Origin: Rippkaea orientalis PCC 8801
GTDB lineage: Bacteria > Cyanobacteriota > Cyanobacteriia > Cyanobacteriales > Microcystaceae
Assembly: GCF_000021805.1 (NCBI RefSeq)
Contig: NC_011726.1
Coordinates: 3,132,097-3,196,096, forward strand
Length of the DNA stretch: 64,000 bases
Reading direction: 5' to 3'
A program made the translations under genes and the position numbers. Below, piece after piece: positions 19,901 to 30,300 of the stretch. The notes beneath the pieces were generated by a model. That model was not told the DNA's origin and searched no databases. It saw only the letters and a list, made by a program, of their open reading frames with translations. Numbering within the stretch: position 1 is the stretch's first letter; each line of letters opens with the position of its first letter.

Positions 19901-22900
19901 AAGAAATTATTGGGTCTATTTGGTCAGAAATTTTAAAAATAGAATCCATTAGTATCAAAAGTAACTTCTTTGAATTAGGAGGACATTCATTATTAGCTAC
20001 TCAAGTGATTTCCCGTATTCGAGAAGCATTTCGACTAGAAATTCCGTTAAAAAGCTTATTTGAATTTCCAACTGTTGAACAATTAAATCAACAATTAGAG
20101 AATTTTCAAACAGCTAAAAATAATAAACTATCTGAAATTATCCCAACTCCTCGTACGCAAGAAATTCCTCTTTCTTTTGCTCAACAAAGACTGTGGTTTT
20201 TGGATCAATTAGAAGGTAAAAGTCCTACTTATAATATGCCAGGAGTTTTACATTTAAGTGGACAATTAAACTTAAAAGCATTAGAAGAAAGTTTTAAAAC
20301 GATTGTTAGTCGTCATGAAGTCTTAAGAACAAACTTTAGAACAATAAAAGGAAAAGCTATTCAAATTATCAATTCTCATAACAATTTATCCATTGAAGTA
20401 ATTGATGTGAGTTTACTTGATACAAAAGTTGATATACAGGAATTAATTTATCAAGAAACTCACAAATCTTTTGATCTAGAGAAAGATAGTTTAATTAGGA
20501 TAAGTGTTATTCAATTGGAAACAGAAGAAAATATTCTCTTACTAACGATACACCATATTATTTGTGATGGCTGGTCAATTGATATTTTGATTACAGAATT
20601 AATTGCATTATATCAAAGTTATCTAGAAAAAAAACCAGCATCTTTACCTGACTTAAAAATTCAATATGCTGATTTTTCTAGTTGGCAAAGAAACTATTTG
20701 CAAGGAGAGATTTTAGACGAACAATTAAACTATTGGCAAACCAAATTAGCTGGAATACCTTCATTATTAAAAATACCAACGGATCATCCTCGTCCTGCAA
20801 TTCAAAGCTTTAAAGGTCGTTGCCAAACTTTTACAATTGAACAGAAATTAAGGGATAAATTAAAACAAGTCAGTCAGCAAAATCAAGCAACTTTATTCAT
20901 GACTATATTTGCAGCTTGGGGAATATTGTTATCAAAATATAGCCGAGAAACAGATGTTGTTATTGGTTCACCAATTGCTAATCGCAACCGCACCGAAATA
21001 GAACCATTAATTGGCTTTTTTGCTAATACCTTAGCCTTAAGGCTTAACTTTTCAGAAAATCCTAAATTTACCGAATTATTAAAACAGGTAAGACAGGTTT
21101 GTTTAGAAGCTTATGCTCATCAAGATTTACCTTTTGAAAAGTTAGTAGAAGTCTTACAACCAGAAAGAAATCTCAGTAATAATCCTATTTTTCAAGTCAT
21201 GTTCGTCTGGGAATCAATTAATGATAAAAATTGGCAATTACCAGGATTAACTTTAAAAGTTTTAGATAGAAAAGATACTATAGCTCAGTTTGATTTAACC
21301 CTATCTATCTCAGAAACACCAACAGAATTACTAGGAGAAATTGAATATAGTACGGACTTGTTTGAATCATCAACAATAGAACGAATGGTTAATCATTTTC
21401 TAGTTTTACTAGAACAAATAGTAACCAACCCATCTCAACCGATTCAACAATTATCTTTATTAACAGAAGCTGAACAAAAACAGTTATTAATTGAGTGGAA
21501 TAATACTAAGACTAATTATCCACAGGGTCAATGTATTCATCAATTATTTGAAGCTCAGGTCTTAAAAACACCTAATGCTGTTGCTGTTAAGCAACAAGGA
21601 AATCAACTAACTTATGCTGAATTGAATCAAAAAGCTAATCAAGTTGCTCACTATTTACAAGAACTAGGGGTTAAACCTGATAATTTAGTTGGCATTTGTA
21701 TTAGTAGATCTCTAGATATGATAATAGGAATTTTAGGCATTTTGAAATCAGGAGCCGCTTATTTACCACTAGATCCAACTTATCCTAAAGACCGATTAAT
21801 CTACTTATTAGAAGATGCTAAGGTTGAAATTTTATTAACTAAAGACACTTTATTAAACGACTTACCTACCCGTTTTACTAAAGTGATTTGTTTAGATCAA
21901 GATTGGTCACAAATTGCTGTTCAAAACACCACAAATCCCATTATTAAAGTCCAAGAACATAATTTAGCTTATGTTATCTATACATCGGGTTCAACCGGAA
22001 ATCCTAAAGGTGTAATGATAGAACACCGAGCATTAGTTAACTTTACAAAAGCAGCGATTAATAATTATCAAATTACCGAACAAGATCGTGTATTACAATT
22101 TGCTTCAATTAGTTTTGATGCAGCAGCAGAAGAAATTTATCCTTGCTTAAGTTGTGGAGCAACATTGGTCTTAAGAACTGACGAAATGTTGAGTTCTATA
22201 GCTACTTTTTTCCACCAATGTCAACAAGAGACTATAACTGTTTTAGATTTACCTACTGCTTATTGGCAACAGATCATAACAGTCTTAAATAACCAATCTG
22301 AAACACTCTTTTATTCTTTACGCTTAGTAATAATTGGGGGTGAAAGAGTTATTCCTGAAAAAATTAGAACTTGGCAGAAACAAGTAGGCAATTATCCAAA
22401 ATTACTAAATACCTATGGTCCAACTGAAGCAACGGTTGTTTCTACCATTTATTCGGTTGATTCTTCGGCAAAAATTAAACAAGAAGTGCCTATTGGCCGA
22501 CCGATTAATAATGTGCTGACTTATATTTTAAACGAACAATTACAACCTGTTCCAATTGGTATTCCAGGGGAATTACATATTGGTGGAATGGGACTAGCTA
22601 GGGGGTATCTCAACCGTCCCGAATTAACCGCAAAAAGCTTTATAAATAATCCCTTTGATTCCTCGGAATTATTATATAAAACAGGGGATTTAGTTCGCTA
22701 TCTTTCAGATGGTAATATTGAATATTTAGGACGAATTGATAATCAAGTTAAAATTCGAGGATTTCGCATTGAATTAGGCGAAATAGAATCGGTTTTAATT
22801 AGTCATCCTGATATTAAAGAAACGGTGGTCATTGTCAGGGAAGATACTCCTGAAAACAAACGTTTAGTTGCTTATGTGGTTTCTAATTTTATTTATTCAG

Positions 22901-25900
22901 ACAATGATCTTAAGAAAACCCTCAGTAACTATTTAAAAAATAAACTGCCTAATTATATGGTTCCTAGTGTTTTCATTGCTTTAGAAAAACTGCCTTTAAC
23001 TCAGAACGGAAAAATTGACTATTCAGCTTTACCAATTCCTAATCAGTCTGTCCGTAATAATGAGATTTTAAAATCTCCTACTAATTTTATTGAAGCTACT
23101 TTAGTAGAAATTTGGCAAGATATTTTAAAGTTAGAAGCGATTAGTATTGATCAGAACTTTTTTGAATTGGGAGGGGACTCTATTATCAGTATTCAAGTCG
23201 TTGCTCGTGCAAAACAAGCAGGAATTAAAATTACTTCAAAACAACTTTTTGAAAATCAAACAATTGCTGAATTAGCTACAGTTGCTGAACTTGATAAACC
23301 GTTTCTTGCTGAACAAGGATTAGTTGAAGGAGTTGCACCGTTAACTCCGATTCAACATTGGTTTTTTCAAGAAAATTTCTCTAATGCTCATCATTGGAAT
23401 CAAGCTATTTTATTAGAAGTTGATCCAAATATTAATCCAAAATATTTAAGAGACGCTTTCACTTATTTAATTAATCATCATGATAGTTTAAGATTTCGTT
23501 TTAATCAAGTTGATGGAAGTTGGCAACAAAGTTATAGTTTATCTGATAATCATATTGGCTTTGAGATTGTTGATTTATCAAATGTATCTTCTTCTGAACA
23601 GTCTAATGTTATTGAAACTCAGATTGATCAATGTCAAGTCAATTTAAACCTAAGTCAAGGTCCAATTTTTAGTGTGATGTTATTCCAGTTGGGAGATCAT
23701 CAACCTAGTCGTCTTTTCCTGGTTATTCATCATCTAGTTGTTGATGGAGTGTCCTGGCGTATTTTGCTTGAAGATTTAGCAACTATTTATCAACAAATTC
23801 GTCAAAAGCAATCCATTAATTTACCTGTTAAAACTACATCATTTAAAGAATGGTCAGAAAAATTAAGCGATTATGCTCAATCCCAAATTGTACAATCTGA
23901 ATTAGAGTATTGGGTGGCTATCTCTGAAGCTAAGGTTAAAAGTCTTTTCGTTGATTATGAGGTTTCTTTAGACAAGAATACTGTCAACTCAACTCAAAAT
24001 CTTACCATTTCTTTGAGTCAAGAGAATACCCGTGCTTTGTTACAGGATGTTGCTGCCACTTATAACACTCAAATTAATGATGTTTTGTTAACCGCTTTAG
24101 TGCAAAGTTTTTCCTATTTTACCGAGGAAACTTATTTACTAATTGACTTAGAAGGCCATGGTCGAGAAGACTTATTTGAAGAAGTAGATTTGTCCCGAAC
24201 AGTGGGATGGTTTACCACTGTATTTCCCGTTTTATTAACCTTACCTAATAGTCAAAACTTAGGAGATCATCTCAAAAGTATTAAAGAACAATTACGACAA
24301 ATTCCTAAGCGTGGAATTGGCTACGGAATCTTACGCTATTTAAACTTAAATAAAGACATTAAAGAATCTTTAAAAGCGATAGCCAAGCCTCAAATAAGTT
24401 TTAATTATTTAGGACAACTAAACGCACAAATTTCTTCCCCTCCTTTCTTAAGATTAGCACAAGAATCCACAGGGTTAGCTTTTAGTCCAGAGAATCAAAA
24501 TTCTCATTTAATTGATATTAATTGTCTTGTGGTTTCAGAGCAATTAGAAATCACTTGGAGTTATAGTAAAAATCTCTATAAAAAATCTACAATTGAAAGA
24601 TTATCTCAACAATATATAGAGACATTACAACAACTAATTAATCATTGTCAGTCTACTGATGCAGGAGGGTATACACCTTCAGATTTTCCTGATGCTAACG
24701 TAACCCAATCTTTCTTAGATGAACTTCAGAAAAACTATAAAATTGAGGCTATTTATCCCCTTTCTCCAATGCAACAAGGAATGCTATTTCATGCTCTTTA
24801 TGAACCACAAGCTGGAATGTATTTCGGGCAATTTAATCTTATTTTTAAGGGGAAAGTGAAGATAGATATAATTGAAAAAGCATGGCAAAAAGTTATTAAC
24901 AGACATGGGGTATTAAAAACTTTCTTTGTTTGGGAAAATAGTCAAAAACCGATACAGGTCGTTTGTCAAAGTGTTAAGTTACCTTGGAACACTTATGATT
25001 GGCAACAACTATCTAAAGCTGAACAAAAAGAACAGTTAGAAATATTATTAAAAGCTGATTATCAACAAGGATTTGACTTAAATAAAGCCCCATTAATGCG
25101 ATTTACGTTAATTCAAATTTCTGATGAAATTTACCACTTAATTTGGAGTCATCATCATATCTTACTTGATGGTTGGTGTCTTCCTATTTTGTTTCAAGAG
25201 TTTCTCTCTTTTTATGATGCTTTGATTCAAGACAAAGCCTTAAATTTAGATCCTCCTATCCCCTATCAAAACTATATTCGTTGGTTGCAAAAACAAGATG
25301 TCAATAAGGCTAAAAGATTTTGGCAAAAAAATCTTGAAGGATTTACCAAACCCACCTCTTTACCTCTTGATTATTCTGTTACTTCAAACTCTCGAAAATC
25401 GGTTCGTTATCAACAACAATCCTTTAAACTATCCCATGACATAACCTATCAATTACAACAGCTATGTCGTCAACATCATCTTACTCAAAATACGATTATT
25501 CAAGGAGGATTTGCTTTATTACTAAGTCATTATAGTGGGCAATTTGATATTGTTTTTGGAGCAACTATATCAGGTCGTTCTCCTGAATTATCTGGAGTAC
25601 AATCAATGATAGGACTGTTTATTAATACTCTCCCTGTTCGTATAAAAATCACAAAAGATAAAACCCTTCTTTCTTGGTTAAAAAAACTAGGTATTAATCA
25701 AGTTGAACGAGAAAGTTATAGCTATAGTTCTTTAGCTAATATCAAAGAATGGAGTGATATTCCAGCGAATACTTCTCTTTTTGAAAGTATTTTAGTCTTT
25801 GAAAATTATCCAATGGATCAATCTTTATTAGAAAGGACAGGTGATTTCGTGATTAGTGAGTTTAATGGAGAATCTGAAACCACTAATTATCCCTTAACTA

Positions 25901-26166
25901 TTGCGGCTTTACCTGATAGGGAATTTCAGATAGATGTGCGTTACAACCCTAACTATTTTAAGGCTCAAACAATTTCTCAAATGATTAGTAATTTTCAACT
26001 TATTCTGACTGAAATGATTACTCATCCTAATCAAATCTTAAGTGACATTCAAACAATAGTTCTACACAATCAAGTAGAACAAACAGAGCAACAAAAACAA
26101 GCCTTATTAAAAAATGCTCAACAAAAACTTCAAAGTAGAAGGAGAAAATCTCAGGAAATTAATTAA
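16906..26166 (+). CDS. NRPS, C-A(Orn-like)-T-C-A(basic residue?)-T-E-C
   Basis: The largest protein here, 3086 residues from the ATG at 16906. An upstream in-frame TTG at 16846 would overlap the previous gene and adds an unrelated stretch, so I prefer the ATG. Domains: C1 (HH 151/152, D156-G157; DCL-like YPLSPMQQGM start), A1 with pocket D-V-G-E-x-x-S-I-D, close to the ornithine code DVGEIGSIDK, T1 (Ser1028), C2 (H1216-H1217...D1221-G1222, LCL-like), A2 with pocket D-A-E-D-I-G-T-V-V, T2 (Ser2092), E (H2275-H2276...D2280-G2281, DLEGHGRE), and a terminal C3 (HH 2750/2751, D2755-G2756) with no A domain after it. C3 must join this chain to the Asp loaded on the protein encoded at 27395, whose own condensation-like domain is dead. 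A basic helical tail (QSRRRKSQEIN) ends the protein, 51 bp before the hydroxylase. Confidence 0.95.
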   Translation: MSFPTNFQQKNINIESIYPLSPMQQGMLFHGLYEPESGVYCEQLLMTFHGHINQAIFQKAWQKVVDRHAILRTFFVWQNRQQPLQIVRKQVDLPWQNLDWRTYCLDDQKNHLKTLLATDKKQGFKLEQAPLMRCTLIQVAEKTYQFIWSHHHLLIDGWCVPLILQEVFSFYDALQEGKELYLTPPTPYRNYISWLQQQDLVKAENFWRKNLEGLETPTPLTVNKSVKKDIQTPAIYEEQSLTLSTKVTNNLQQLCRQSRITLNTVFQGAWALLLRRYSGESDIIFGSTVSGRPPELPGVESIVGLFINTLPVRIKIPENQPLIPWLKQLAMEQIIREDYSYSSLVDIQGWSNIPRSVPLFESILVFENYPLDRSLLQTMRGLTIGDIKPIEQTNYPLTITAIPGECLEIKISYNLSHFEPMTITRMMGHLETLLTGMAHNPSQIITHLPLLTEPEKHQLLINWNDNQIDYPKDQCIHQLFEDQVIKNPDAVALVFQGETLTYQQLNKKANQLAHYLQQFDLKADNLVGICLERSLEIVIGILGILKAGLAYVPLDPTYPQERLDYMVVNSQLSALISQKNLLKKLQSYSIPIICLDTNKEQIIQQKQENLIYQTNSQNLAYVIYTSGSTGKPKGVMIAHKNLINAYYAWETTYQLTTHCSSHLQMASFSFDVFSGDLVRSLCSGGKLVLCPREFLLDPPQLYQLMLEEKIDTAEFVPAVLRVLIDYLETQDKTLDFMKLLIVGSDSWYVKEHEKVKGFCGDQTRFINSYGVSEATIDSSYFEETEIRLDKEGLMPIGRPFPNTKLYILNAHLQLVPIGVTGELYISSIGLAKGYLNRPDLTQERFIINPFNPLERLYKTGDLARYLSDGNIEFLGRIDNQVKIRGFRIELAEIEAILTLHESIKQAVVMVKEEQPGNKHLVAYITCHQATTEASNNLTKILTNYLKENLPHYMVPRIFVVLETFPLTPNGKIDRRGLPTPDYSHSSDTEDFLLPKTPTEEIIGSIWSEILKIESISIKSNFFELGGHSLLATQVISRIREAFRLEIPLKSLFEFPTVEQLNQQLENFQTAKNNKLSEIIPTPRTQEIPLSFAQQRLWFLDQLEGKSPTYNMPGVLHLSGQLNLKALEESFKTIVSRHEVLRTNFRTIKGKAIQIINSHNNLSIEVIDVSLLDTKVDIQELIYQETHKSFDLEKDSLIRISVIQLETEENILLLTIHHIICDGWSIDILITELIALYQSYLEKKPASLPDLKIQYADFSSWQRNYLQGEILDEQLNYWQTKLAGIPSLLKIPTDHPRPAIQSFKGRCQTFTIEQKLRDKLKQVSQQNQATLFMTIFAAWGILLSKYSRETDVVIGSPIANRNRTEIEPLIGFFANTLALRLNFSENPKFTELLKQVRQVCLEAYAHQDLPFEKLVEVLQPERNLSNNPIFQVMFVWESINDKNWQLPGLTLKVLDRKDTIAQFDLTLSISETPTELLGEIEYSTDLFESSTIERMVNHFLVLLEQIVTNPSQPIQQLSLLTEAEQKQLLIEWNNTKTNYPQGQCIHQLFEAQVLKTPNAVAVKQQGNQLTYAELNQKANQVAHYLQELGVKPDNLVGICISRSLDMIIGILGILKSGAAYLPLDPTYPKDRLIYLLEDAKVEILLTKDTLLNDLPTRFTKVICLDQDWSQIAVQNTTNPIIKVQEHNLAYVIYTSGSTGNPKGVMIEHRALVNFTKAAINNYQITEQDRVLQFASISFDAAAEEIYPCLSCGATLVLRTDEMLSSIATFFHQCQQETITVLDLPTAYWQQIITVLNNQSETLFYSLRLVIIGGERVIPEKIRTWQKQVGNYPKLLNTYGPTEATVVSTIYSVDSSAKIKQEVPIGRPINNVLTYILNEQLQPVPIGIPGELHIGGMGLARGYLNRPELTAKSFINNPFDSSELLYKTGDLVRYLSDGNIEYLGRIDNQVKIRGFRIELGEIESVLISHPDIKETVVIVREDTPENKRLVAYVVSNFIYSDNDLKKTLSNYLKNKLPNYMVPSVFIALEKLPLTQNGKIDYSALPIPNQSVRNNEILKSPTNFIEATLVEIWQDILKLEAISIDQNFFELGGDSIISIQVVARAKQAGIKITSKQLFENQTIAELATVAELDKPFLAEQGLVEGVAPLTPIQHWFFQENFSNAHHWNQAILLEVDPNINPKYLRDAFTYLINHHDSLRFRFNQVDGSWQQSYSLSDNHIGFEIVDLSNVSSSEQSNVIETQIDQCQVNLNLSQGPIFSVMLFQLGDHQPSRLFLVIHHLVVDGVSWRILLEDLATIYQQIRQKQSINLPVKTTSFKEWSEKLSDYAQSQIVQSELEYWVAISEAKVKSLFVDYEVSLDKNTVNSTQNLTISLSQENTRALLQDVAATYNTQINDVLLTALVQSFSYFTEETYLLIDLEGHGREDLFEEVDLSRTVGWFTTVFPVLLTLPNSQNLGDHLKSIKEQLRQIPKRGIGYGILRYLNLNKDIKESLKAIAKPQISFNYLGQLNAQISSPPFLRLAQESTGLAFSPENQNSHLIDINCLVVSEQLEITWSYSKNLYKKSTIERLSQQYIETLQQLINHCQSTDAGGYTPSDFPDANVTQSFLDELQKNYKIEAIYPLSPMQQGMLFHALYEPQAGMYFGQFNLIFKGKVKIDIIEKAWQKVINRHGVLKTFFVWENSQKPIQVVCQSVKLPWNTYDWQQLSKAEQKEQLEILLKADYQQGFDLNKAPLMRFTLIQISDEIYHLIWSHHHILLDGWCLPILFQEFLSFYDALIQDKALNLDPPIPYQNYIRWLQKQDVNKAKRFWQKNLEGFTKPTSLPLDYSVTSNSRKSVRYQQQSFKLSHDITYQLQQLCRQHHLTQNTIIQGGFALLLSHYSGQFDIVFGATISGRSPELSGVQSMIGLFINTLPVRIKITKDKTLLSWLKKLGINQVERESYSYSSLANIKEWSDIPANTSLFESILVFENYPMDQSLLERTGDFVISEFNGESETTNYPLTIAALPDREFQIDVRYNPNYFKAQTISQMISNFQLILTEMITHPNQILSDIQTIVLHNQVEQTEQQKQALLKNAQQKLQSRRRKSQEIN

Positions 26167-26217
26167 CTTACTTCATAACTATCCTAATCAAAACTAACAA
26201 GCTGAACCAATTAACCT

Positions 26218-27255
26218 ATGATTTCCAAACCTTTAAAAACCATTAAACGACGGGCAGTCAATATTGCTGCTTCCCAGTTAGTAACTGTTTCTTGTTTTGA
26301 GCAAAAACCGATTCCAATTATTATTCAGCCTAATCAAAATAATTTAGACTTAATTGCTTGGGCAACTTATCATCAAGAAGTAATTAATAACTATTTACAG
26401 CAACAAGGTGCTATTCTATTTCGAGGGTTTAGCATCAATAAATTGGCACAGTTTGAAGAGTTAATGACAGCTCTTTTTGGTTCCCTTTTAGATTATTCTT
26501 ATGGTTCAACCCCAAGACATAAAGTTAAAGGAAGTATTTATACTTCAACGGAATATCCCCCTGAGCAATTTATTCCCTTACATAATGAGATGTCTTATGC
26601 TTCAAATTGGCCAGAGAAAATTGGATTTTTCTGTTTAAAAGCAGCTACACAAGGGGGAGAAACACCTATTGCTAATAGTCGTCGCATTTTTCAACGGATT
26701 GATCCTAAAATTAGAGAAAAGTTTCAAGAAAAAGGAATACTGTATGTGAGAAATTACAGTGAACAGTTAGATTTGCCTTGGCAAAAAGTTTTTCAAACCA
26801 CTAATAAATTACAGGTTGAAAACTATTGTCGTCAATCAGGAATTGAATGGGAATGGAATGACAATCATTTAAAAACTCGTCAAATTTGTCAAGCAGTTGC
26901 TAATCATCCCCAAACTAATGAAATGGTATGGTTTAATCAAGCTCATTTATTCCATGTTTCTAGTTTAAATTCATCTTTTAGAGATAGTCTTCTAGAAGTA
27001 TTAAAAGAGGAAGATTTACCCCGTAATGCTTATTATGGTGATGGTACTCCTTTAGAAGTTTCTGTTTTGGAGGAAATTCGCACAATTTATCAAGAAGAAA
27101 TGGTGATATTTTCTTGGCAATCAGGAGATTTATTATTACTAGATAATATGTTAACGGCTCATGGACGAATGCCGTTTACCGGAGAGCGACGAGTGGTTGT
27201 CGCTATGGCTCAACCCCATGATTTGGTCGTTAAAACTTGGACAACCTTAATTTAG
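26218..27255 (+). CDS. Stand-alone Fe(II)/2-oxoglutarate beta-hydroxylase (SyrP/TauD-like), probable aspartyl beta-hydroxylase
   Basis: A 345-residue TauD/SyrP-family dioxygenase. The iron-binding facial triad is visible as His122-x-Glu124 (LHNEMSY) and His315 (LTAHGRMPF); the Glu variant of HxD is typical of the SyrP branch. The Arg in GERRVVVAM would hold 2-oxoglutarate. Family members hydroxylate the beta carbon of an aminoacyl group tethered to an NRPS carrier; Asp is the usual substrate in siderophore pathways. It lies 51 bp after an NRPS that ends in an orphan C domain and 139 bp before an NRPS that starts with a degenerate C (interface) domain followed by an Asp-code A domain, as expected for interface-associated hydroxylases. 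A second copy of this enzyme is fused into the protein at 32045-37657. Substrate and stereochemistry are inferred. Confidence 0.9.
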   Translation: MISKPLKTIKRRAVNIAASQLVTVSCFEQKPIPIIIQPNQNNLDLIAWATYHQEVINNYLQQQGAILFRGFSINKLAQFEELMTALFGSLLDYSYGSTPRHKVKGSIYTSTEYPPEQFIPLHNEMSYASNWPEKIGFFCLKAATQGGETPIANSRRIFQRIDPKIREKFQEKGILYVRNYSEQLDLPWQKVFQTTNKLQVENYCRQSGIEWEWNDNHLKTRQICQAVANHPQTNEMVWFNQAHLFHVSSLNSSFRDSLLEVLKEEDLPRNAYYGDGTPLEVSVLEEIRTIYQEEMVIFSWQSGDLLLLDNMLTAHGRMPFTGERRVVVAMAQPHDLVVKTWTTLI

Positions 27256-27302
27256 TATTTATTTACTAATTTACCAAGTTAAATCAATTGCCTCACAGCT
27301 AT

Positions 27303-27331
27303 TGCAAAATATTTTCAATTAAGCTAAGATA
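27303..27331 (+). promoter_or_regulatory. Possible internal promoter
   Basis: The 139-bp gap before the Asp-module gene is the longest within the assembly line. It contains TTGCAA at 27303-27308 and TAAGAT at 27326-27331 with 17 bp between them, a plausible -35/-10 pair. A ribosome-binding site (AGGAG) stands at about 27382, just before the ATG at 27395. No Fur-like box was seen in the gap. Confidence 0.3.
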
Positions 27332-27394
27332 TCTAATGTTGTCCTTTGGTGTTGAAGTTACCACATAGCGAATCCGATCAATAGGAGTCAAACA

Positions 27395-30300
27395 ATGCAG
27401 AATTTTGATCTAATCTTAGAACCCGAAATTAATGACGGTTATCGACTTTCTCCTCAGCAAGAATATACTTGGCTATTACAACAATCGGAGCAGTATCCAC
27501 ATTTTCAAGTTAACTGTACTGTGTCTATTGTAGGAAAACTTGAACCAGATATTTTTGAAAAAGCCTTACAGAAAGTAGTTCAACGTCATGAAATTCTGCA
27601 TACAGTTTTCCCAGTTATACCTGGGATGACATATCCTTTACAAAAAATTTTAGATAACTTTACAATAAACCATAAATTCTATGATTTAACCGAGTTTAGT
27701 TCCATTAATCAGCAAAAAGAGCTAGAAGCTATTAAACACAATTTTAAGAATCAGCCTTTTAACTTTGAGCAAACTGCTTTATTAGAATCTCAATTAATTC
27801 AAGTAAAATGTGAAGAATATCTTTTGTTACTAAGATTACCCGCTTTGTGTGGAGATAGTATCACTTTAAATGAGTTACTTCAAGAGATAAGTGCAGCTTA
27901 CAGTGCAATCGAAAAACATCAAGAACTTGAACCTGTTGAGATTCAATATCCAGATATTGCAGAATGGTTTCAAGAACTACTTGAAGATGAAGAAACGGAG
28001 ATTGGTCGTAAGTATTGGCAAGACAAAGATCTGTCTAGCTTAAATCATTTTTCATTATTTATTGAAAATAATTATCAACAAAATAATACATTTAAGCCTC
28101 ATTCTGAACCAATTCCTCTAACAGAGGGTCTTTGGTGTACTATAAGAAACTTAACCAGGCAGTATGGGATATCATCTGAAGATTTTGTATTGGCGAGTTT
28201 TTCTGTATTTTTGTTTAAATTAACGAAAAACTCAGACATTATTATTGGCAAATTGAATAATGGTCGTAGTTATTCAGAATTAGAAAAAGCAATTGGTTTA
28301 TTTGGAAAATACCTACCCCAAATTGTTCAAATAGAAGAAACAGTTTCCTTCATAGAATTGCTTCATAAATTTCAAGAAGATAGATTAGAATCTGAAAAAT
28401 GGCAAGATTATTTTAATGTTAATCACTTAGGTTCTTATAATTTCTTTCCCTATTCTTTTGATTGGGAGGAAAGTTTTTTCTACAAGTCTATCAATAATAT
28501 CACTTTTTCTCTTCAGGAAAAATATAGCTGTTTAAGTTCATTTAAACTCAAGTTAGTAGGACAGTTAATTGACGATTCTTTTTGCCTTCGGTTTGACTAT
28601 AATTCTCAAATTTTTGAACCAACTGATATTCAACACTTAGCTCAACAATTTACGACTTTATTAAATAATATTATTACAACTCCTGAAGCTTATATTTATC
28701 AGTTAGATATTTTAACTGTTTTAGAACGGCAGAAAATTTTGATTGATTTTAATCAAACTGCTAAACCTTATCCTCAAGACCTATTAATTTACCAAAAATT
28801 TGAAGAACAAGTTCAACAAAACCCTAGTCAAATAGCGGTTGTTTTTGAAGAACAAAAGTTAACCTATGAGCAATTAAACAAAAAATCGAATCAACTTGCT
28901 CATTATTTAATTGCTAATGGTATCAAATCAGAGAACATTGTTGCTTTATATATGGAGCGTTCTCTAGACTTTATCATAGGTTTGTTGGCTATTCATAAAG
29001 CAGGAGCCGCGTATCTTCCCTTAGACCCATCATTTCCCCAAGAAGCTATAACTTTTCGTCTAAAAGATGCTGAAGTTTCCCTGGTCATTACCCAACAACA
29101 TTTACTAAAAAATCTGCCTGATTTTACAACAATTGTTAATTTAGATAGCAACTGGGAAAGTATTGCTAAACACAAGGAAGATAATCCCAATACTGAAATT
29201 TTAGCTAACAATTTAGCTTACGTTATTTATACATCTGGTTCAACGGGTAAACCAAAAGGTGTTAGTGTAGAACATCGACAACTGATTAACTATGTGTCTA
29301 GTATTATAGACCGACTTAAACTGCAATCTAACTATCATTTTGCTCATGTTTCTAGCTTTGCTTCTGATTTAGGAAATACAGCAATTTTTCCGAGCCTATG
29401 GACAGGAGGATGTCTCCATATTATTTCTCAAGATAGAGTCGTTGATGCTGATAAATTGACTGAATATTGTCGTCAAAATACCATTGATTGTCTTAAAATT
29501 GTTCCTTCTCATTTATCAACCTTGATTGCTGCTACATCTTGTCCAGAAGAGATTTTACCCCATCAATATTTGATTTTAGGAGGTGAGCCTCTAAATTGGG
29601 AATTAGTTGCGGAAGTTAGCAAGTTGAAACCTCAGTGTCAAATTTACAATCACTATGGTCCAACAGAAACAACTATTGGTGTATTAACCTATTCTGTAGA
29701 CCCCCAAAAACATCCTAAAAAAGCCAAAACAGTTCCTTTGGGTCGTCCCATTAATAATACAGAAATTTACCTATTAGATGAGTTTTTAAACCCTGTTCCA
29801 ATTGGTGTTAAAGGAGAACTCTATATTGGAGGGAAAAATTTGAGTAGAGGATATCTGAATCGTCCCCAACTAACGGAAGAAAAATTTATTTCTAATCCGT
29901 TTAGAGACGATTTAAAACTCTATAAAACAGGAGATTTAGCTCGTTATTTACCAACAGGAGATATTGAATACTTGGGACGAATTGATCATCAAGTTAAAAT
30001 CCGAGGGTTTCGTCTTGAATTAGGAGAAATTGAAGCCATTTTAAGGAATCATCCAGAAGTCAGAGAAACGGTTGTTGTTGTTAGAGAAGATATACCAGGA
30101 CAAAAACGGTTAATCGCTTATATTACCTCAAATCAAGTCTCGAAATTAGCTCAAGTCAACCTGAACGAAACCCTCAAAAATCATCTGAGATCGAAACTTC
30201 CTGAATATATGATTCCTAGTGTTTTTATTCCGCTAAAAACTTTGCCTTTAACCGCAAATGGCAAAATAGATCGCTTTAATCTTCCTAACCCTGATAAATT

